Below are positions 14,376-17,741 of a stretch of DNA of 17,741 nt, in pieces. The notes beneath the pieces were generated by a model. The model did no database searches. It saw nothing but the letters and a program-made list of their open reading frames with translations, and had not been told where the DNA came from. A program made the position numbers and the translations under genes. Each line of letters begins with the position of its first letter. Position 1 is the first letter of the stretch. The stretch comes from Candidatus Heimdallarchaeota archaeon. GTDB lineage: Archaea; Asgardarchaeota; Heimdallarchaeia; Heimdallarchaeales; Kariarchaeaceae. The stretch spans positions 1 to 17,741 of the forward strand of contig JACZSS010000005.1 of NCBI GenBank assembly GCA_022574115.1, written 5' to 3'.

Positions 14376-16681
14376 AAAATATAGATTCTTATAGTCATGT
14401 ACGAGGAGAATCGATTTATGTAGATGATATCCCCGTTCGAGAAGATACTCTGTTTGGTGTGGTTTTTGCCTCCAAAATAGCCAATGGAAAAATCATTTCA
14501 ATTAATACAACAAATGCTGAACAAGTAGATGGAGTATTCAGAATTATAACTGATAAGGATATTCCAGGTGAAAACCAAATCGGAAGCATCTTTCCTGATG
14601 AAGAGCTATTTGCCTCAGACAAAGTTGATTTTATTGGGCAACCTTTAGGATTGATTCTGGCGAAAAGCGAAAAAATTGCTCGAGACGCATTGGAGACAAT
14701 CGAAGTCGAAATAGAACCCGAGATTCCCGTTGTTGATCCACGAATTGCAGCAGACAAAGGTCTTTTAATTCATGACCCTCGAACCTTTGAAATTGGTGAT
14801 ATTTCCGCGAGTTGGGATAATTGTGACATCATTGTGGAGGGTAAAGCAGAGAGTGGAGGTCAAGAACACCTTTACATCGAAACTCAGGGAGCATATGCCT
14901 TTCCAATTGAAAATGATGCAATAAAAGTAATCTCTTCTACACAAGGTCCTACTCAGGTGCAAAAAGCACTTGCTCGAGTCATTGGCCAACCAATGCATAA
15001 AGTTCAGATCGATGTACAACGACTTGGAGGTGGGTTTGGAGGGAAAGAGGACCAAGCTACAGCATGGGGATGCATGGCTGGATTGGCCACATATATCACA
15101 AAAAGACCTGTCAAGCTAATTCCTAACAGATTAGAAGATTTAAGAATGACTGGTAAAAGACATCCTTACACTTCAGATTACAAACTTGGTCTATCAAATG
15201 ATGGTAAAATCCTTTCCTATGAGGTTATTTTTTATCAGAATTCAGGCGCAGCTGCTGATTTATCTCCGGCAGTCCTGGAAAGAACCTTATTCCATGCAAA
15301 TAATACATATTTCATTCCTAATATGAAAGCCACTGCATACCCTTGTCGTACAAATTTGCCTCCAAATACAGCATTTCGTGGATTTGGTGGACCTCAAGGC
15401 ATGTTTGTGATCGAATCGGCTTTAGCACATGCTGCAGACGTCATGCAACTTGACAGAGACCATCTTCAGAAAATCAATTTACTCGACGAAGGAGATTCAT
15501 TTCATTATGGACAAGTTGCTGTGAATCCGACAGCCAAGCGAACATGGGAAGAAGCCGAAACTCGATACAATCTTTTGGGGTTAAAGAACCGACTGCAACA
15601 ATTTAATGCAGAGAATGTTAATTTTAAGAGAGGTTTAGCAGTTATGCCAATTTGTTTCGGAATAAGTTTTACGAAAACAATGTTAAATCAAGCAGGTGCT
15701 TTGGTTCATATTTACATGGATGGAAGCCTTAGTATTGCCACTGGTGCCGTCGAAATGGGTCAGGGAGTTACCACGCGTGTCGCCCAAGTGCCAATGAAAC
15801 TGTTTTCTTTACCAATTGAGCTCGTAAAGATCGAATCAACCAATACGACTCGAGTTGCAAATACATCTCCTTCAGCCGCAAGCGCCACTCATGATTTAAA
15901 TGGAAGAGCAACTCAAATTGCATGTGAAAAAATCAAGTCACGATTAATTACACTCTCGATCACACTCATGGGTCTTGATGAAACTGCAGAAATAATATTC
16001 GATGAAAGTAAAGTCAGAAATAGTCAAAATGACCAAACGATAACTTGGAAAGAATTAATACTCGAAGCGTATTTGAGAAGAATTGATCTTTCAGCACATG
16101 GACTTTACTCAGTCCCCAAAATTAACTTTGATACTACAATCGAAAAAGGGAGCCCCTTCGCATACTATTCATATGGAACAGCCTTCATAGAGATTACTCT
16201 TGATTGCATAAGAGGCACGTACGTTGTTGATCATGTTAAAGTTGTTCATGATTTTGGAAAATCAATGAATAACATTATTGATTTGGGTCAAATGGAAGGG
16301 GGTATAGTCCAAGGAATTGGTTGGATGACAAGCGAAGATCTTGTTTATGATGACTCTGGTAAACTCCAATCGAATGCACTCTCAACATATAAAATCCCAG
16401 ATATTTATGCAGCTCCAAAAGAAATTCACACGCATTTCCTTGAAAACGCAGAAAATGAATTTGGGCTGTTCAAATCCAAAGCTATAGGCGAACCACCATT
16501 ATTATATGGATTAGGCGTTTATTTCGCTATCAGGAATGCAGTTAAAGCTTTTAATCCCAAGTCAAAAATTGGGTTCATGGCTCCCATCACCCCTGAAAAG
16601 GTTTTATTAAATTTGTATGACGGATTAACTTTGAGATCTGCAAAAAGAATGGATAATTCTATCAAGATACCAACAAATTAG
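14372..16681 (+). CDS. xdhB: xanthine dehydrogenase molybdenum-binding subunit
   Basis: The 769-residue protein has the usual length and motif order of the molybdopterin subunit: GGQEHLYIET (162-171), RLGGGFGGKED (217-227), NTAFRGFGGPQG (332-343), GAVEMGQGVTT (458-468) and KAIGEPPLLYG (703-713). Residues that separate xanthine dehydrogenase from aldehyde oxidase are kept: Glu255 in NRLEDLRMTGKRHP (bovine Glu802), Arg304 in LERTLFH (bovine Arg880), and the catalytic base Glu707 in GEPP (bovine Glu1261). The enzyme should hydroxylate hypoxanthine and xanthine to urate at a Mo-pterin site carrying a sulfido ligand. The TTG start overlaps the xdhA stop by four bases, which implies translational coupling. 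The pterin may be a cytosine-dinucleotide form, as is common outside eukaryotes, but no maturation gene other than xdhC is in view. Confidence 0.95.
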   Translation: MKNIDSYSHVRGESIYVDDIPVREDTLFGVVFASKIANGKIISINTTNAEQVDGVFRIITDKDIPGENQIGSIFPDEELFASDKVDFIGQPLGLILAKSEKIARDALETIEVEIEPEIPVVDPRIAADKGLLIHDPRTFEIGDISASWDNCDIIVEGKAESGGQEHLYIETQGAYAFPIENDAIKVISSTQGPTQVQKALARVIGQPMHKVQIDVQRLGGGFGGKEDQATAWGCMAGLATYITKRPVKLIPNRLEDLRMTGKRHPYTSDYKLGLSNDGKILSYEVIFYQNSGAAADLSPAVLERTLFHANNTYFIPNMKATAYPCRTNLPPNTAFRGFGGPQGMFVIESALAHAADVMQLDRDHLQKINLLDEGDSFHYGQVAVNPTAKRTWEEAETRYNLLGLKNRLQQFNAENVNFKRGLAVMPICFGISFTKTMLNQAGALVHIYMDGSLSIATGAVEMGQGVTTRVAQVPMKLFSLPIELVKIESTNTTRVANTSPSAASATHDLNGRATQIACEKIKSRLITLSITLMGLDETAEIIFDESKVRNSQNDQTITWKELILEAYLRRIDLSAHGLYSVPKINFDTTIEKGSPFAYYSYGTAFIEITLDCIRGTYVVDHVKVVHDFGKSMNNIIDLGQMEGGIVQGIGWMTSEDLVYDDSGKLQSNALSTYKIPDIYAAPKEIHTHFLENAENEFGLFKSKAIGEPPLLYGLGVYFAIRNAVKAFNPKSKIGFMAPITPEKVLLNLYDGLTLRSAKRMDNSIKIPTN

Positions 16682-16708
16682 TGATAAAAACATCGTCAAT
16701 CATCCATT

Positions 16709-16719
16709 CTTATTTTAAA
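16709..16719 (+). promoter_or_regulatory. possible internal promoter before xdhC
   Basis: CTTATTTTAAA lies about 30-40 bases before the xdhC ATG, in the 68-base gap after xdhB. It could give xdhC an extra start of transcription, but the gap is also short enough for simple operon read-through. Confidence 0.25.
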
Positions 16720-16749
16720 GGTCCAGTTGAGTTGATCTGAGAATATCTC

Positions 16750-17741
16750 ATGAAAGACTTACCTCTCTGGAAAAAAATCAAATCAAATCTAGAAAGTGAT
16801 ATTATTTCAATTTTGGCAGTGGTTGTTGATCACAAAGGTTCGTCTCCTGGGAAAACTGGTTTCAAGATGGTGTTTGATACCGAAAGCGGTCAAATTGGGA
16901 CTATAGGAGGAGGGATAATGGAGTTAAATATTTTAGCACGTGCTAGATCAGCAATTGCTGATCCTCATTTTCAGCCGTTGGACCTAGATCAAATACACAA
17001 TACTCGGGTCCCAAAACAAAAGCAATCAGGACTCATTTGTGCAGGTGAGCAAAAAATTGTTATGTTAAGGCTAACTGGTAAGGATCTCCCTACAATCGTA
17101 AACATCATTGCGTCGATTGATGGCAAGACTGTAAGTACGGTTTACTATAGTTCACAAGGAATTGATCTCAACTCATCCGGTGGGTTATCAAAATCAGATA
17201 CGAACTGGGAATACAAAGAATTTGTAGGAAAACCGAATCGTGTCTACATTTTCGGTGCGGGGCATGTGGGTACTGCGATCTCACAAATTCTATCAACTCT
17301 AGATTTCTATGTAATAATGAATGACGACAGAAAAGCATTAGAACTGCTTGAGAAGAATACTTGGGTTGATGAAAAACACATTTCAAGTTATCGCTCACTT
17401 GCTCGAGACGTAATTGAGGATGATAAATCCATGGTGGTGATTGTTACCTACGGATTTCAGTCAGATGCTGAAGTCCTTGAGGAAATCCTATCCAAAAAAG
17501 TTGGGTATGTAGGACTAATGGGTAGTAAGACTAAAATTAAGAAAATATTCGGTTTGATGAGAGAAAATAATATTATAAAACCTAACATAAGATATCCTCT
17601 TGATTCTAAGGAAAACCCTCCAGCACTACATGTTACTCTAGGTGCACTTTTGCTCAGATTAGCTGGGCAATCTACCATCTTTTATTGTAAATTCAAAAAT
17701 AAGTTTAGTTACTGTGTATCGTCTGGTAATTTAGATATTAT
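16750..17741 (+). CDS. xdhC: XdhC-family molybdenum cofactor insertion/sulfuration chaperone (3' end outside window)
   Basis: At least 330 codons are open from the ATG to the window edge. The N-terminal XdhC_CoxI domain runs from DIISILAVVVDHKGSSPGKT through TIGGGIMELNILARA. A linker with LICAGEQKIV follows, then the C-terminal Rossmann domain with RVYIFGAGHVGTAISQIL (about 165-182), IVTYGFQSDAEVLEEIL and YVGLMGSKTKIKKIF. XdhC binds the molybdenum cofactor, promotes its sulfuration and hands it to the Mo subunit. Two oddities stand out. The usual GGGC(V/L)E motif reads GGGIME, so that Cys is missing. Near the C-terminus the common PIGL-x-IG stretch is reduced to YPLDSKENPP, after which extra sequence continues past the usual end of the family. 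Co-orientation with xdhAB supports the call. Confidence 0.88.
   Translation, partial: MKDLPLWKKIKSNLESDIISILAVVVDHKGSSPGKTGFKMVFDTESGQIGTIGGGIMELNILARARSAIADPHFQPLDLDQIHNTRVPKQKQSGLICAGEQKIVMLRLTGKDLPTIVNIIASIDGKTVSTVYYSSQGIDLNSSGGLSKSDTNWEYKEFVGKPNRVYIFGAGHVGTAISQILSTLDFYVIMNDDRKALELLEKNTWVDEKHISSYRSLARDVIEDDKSMVVIVTYGFQSDAEVLEEILSKKVGYVGLMGSKTKIKKIFGLMRENNIIKPNIRYPLDSKENPPALHVTLGALLLRLAGQSTIFYCKFKNKFSYCVSSGNLDI

Noticed and set aside
14416..15055. Two minus-strand ORFs (113 and 96 codons) inside xdhB.
   Set aside because: They lie fully antisense to conserved xdhB motifs; long antisense frames are a by-product of codon bias.
17168..17678. Two minus-strand ORFs near the window end.
   Set aside because: The plus strand there encodes the Rossmann domain of XdhC with clear motifs; these are antisense shadows.

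Overview
This AT-rich window looks archaeal. Many genes have a TATA-like element about 25-30 bases before the start codon and little or no leader. TTG and GTG starts are common, and one clear Shine-Dalgarno (AGGTGA) is seen. The gene content (an NfeD-like membrane protein ending in a RING/PHD-like zinc finger, a TDP2-like phosphodiesterase, a flotillin-type SPFH protein, a zinc-ribbon/class III cyclase remnant) would fit an Asgard archaeon of the Heimdallarchaeia type. That placement is inference, not proof. No rRNA, tRNA, CRISPR array or intact insertion sequence was seen.

Layout. Positions 1-4181 hold a minus-strand block of membrane and repair functions: a small two-helix membrane protein, a CNNM/CorC (DUF21-CBS) protein, a flotillin-like SPFH protein and a TDP2-like member of the endonuclease/exonuclease/phosphatase family. 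Positions 4182-9300 are gene-poor and partly decayed. They contain an intact major facilitator transporter and a winged-helix regulator with a TATAAAA box at the right distance for a leaderless ATG. Around these lie three eroded loci: a minus-strand coding-like remnant, a zinc-ribbon/adenylate cyclase pseudogene with a TAG at a usually tryptophan position and no 3' half, and a two-cupin pseudogene with a frameshift and a TAG. A short minus-strand ORF followed by a hairpin and T9 also lies here. Positions 9353-12550 carry a DinB-like protein, a SurE-type phosphatase followed by an aminoglycoside-phosphotransferase-fold kinase, and the NfeD-RING-like protein.

Positions 12551-17741 carry a divergent control region and an xdhABC operon: iron-sulfur/FAD subunit, molybdenum subunit (TTGA overlap) and the XdhC maturation factor, which runs off the window. 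The molybdenum subunit keeps the Glu and Arg that mark true xanthine dehydrogenases, so the operon probably oxidises hypoxanthine/xanthine to urate. With SurE nearby (a nucleoside 5'-monophosphate phosphatase family), the right half may contribute to purine breakdown, but that link rests only on neighbourhood.

No wholly new system was recognised. The most interesting items are the TDP2-like enzyme, the NfeD-RING-like fusion, the archaeal xanthine dehydrogenase operon with a divergent XdhC, the altered SurE motifs, and the cluster of decayed genes.
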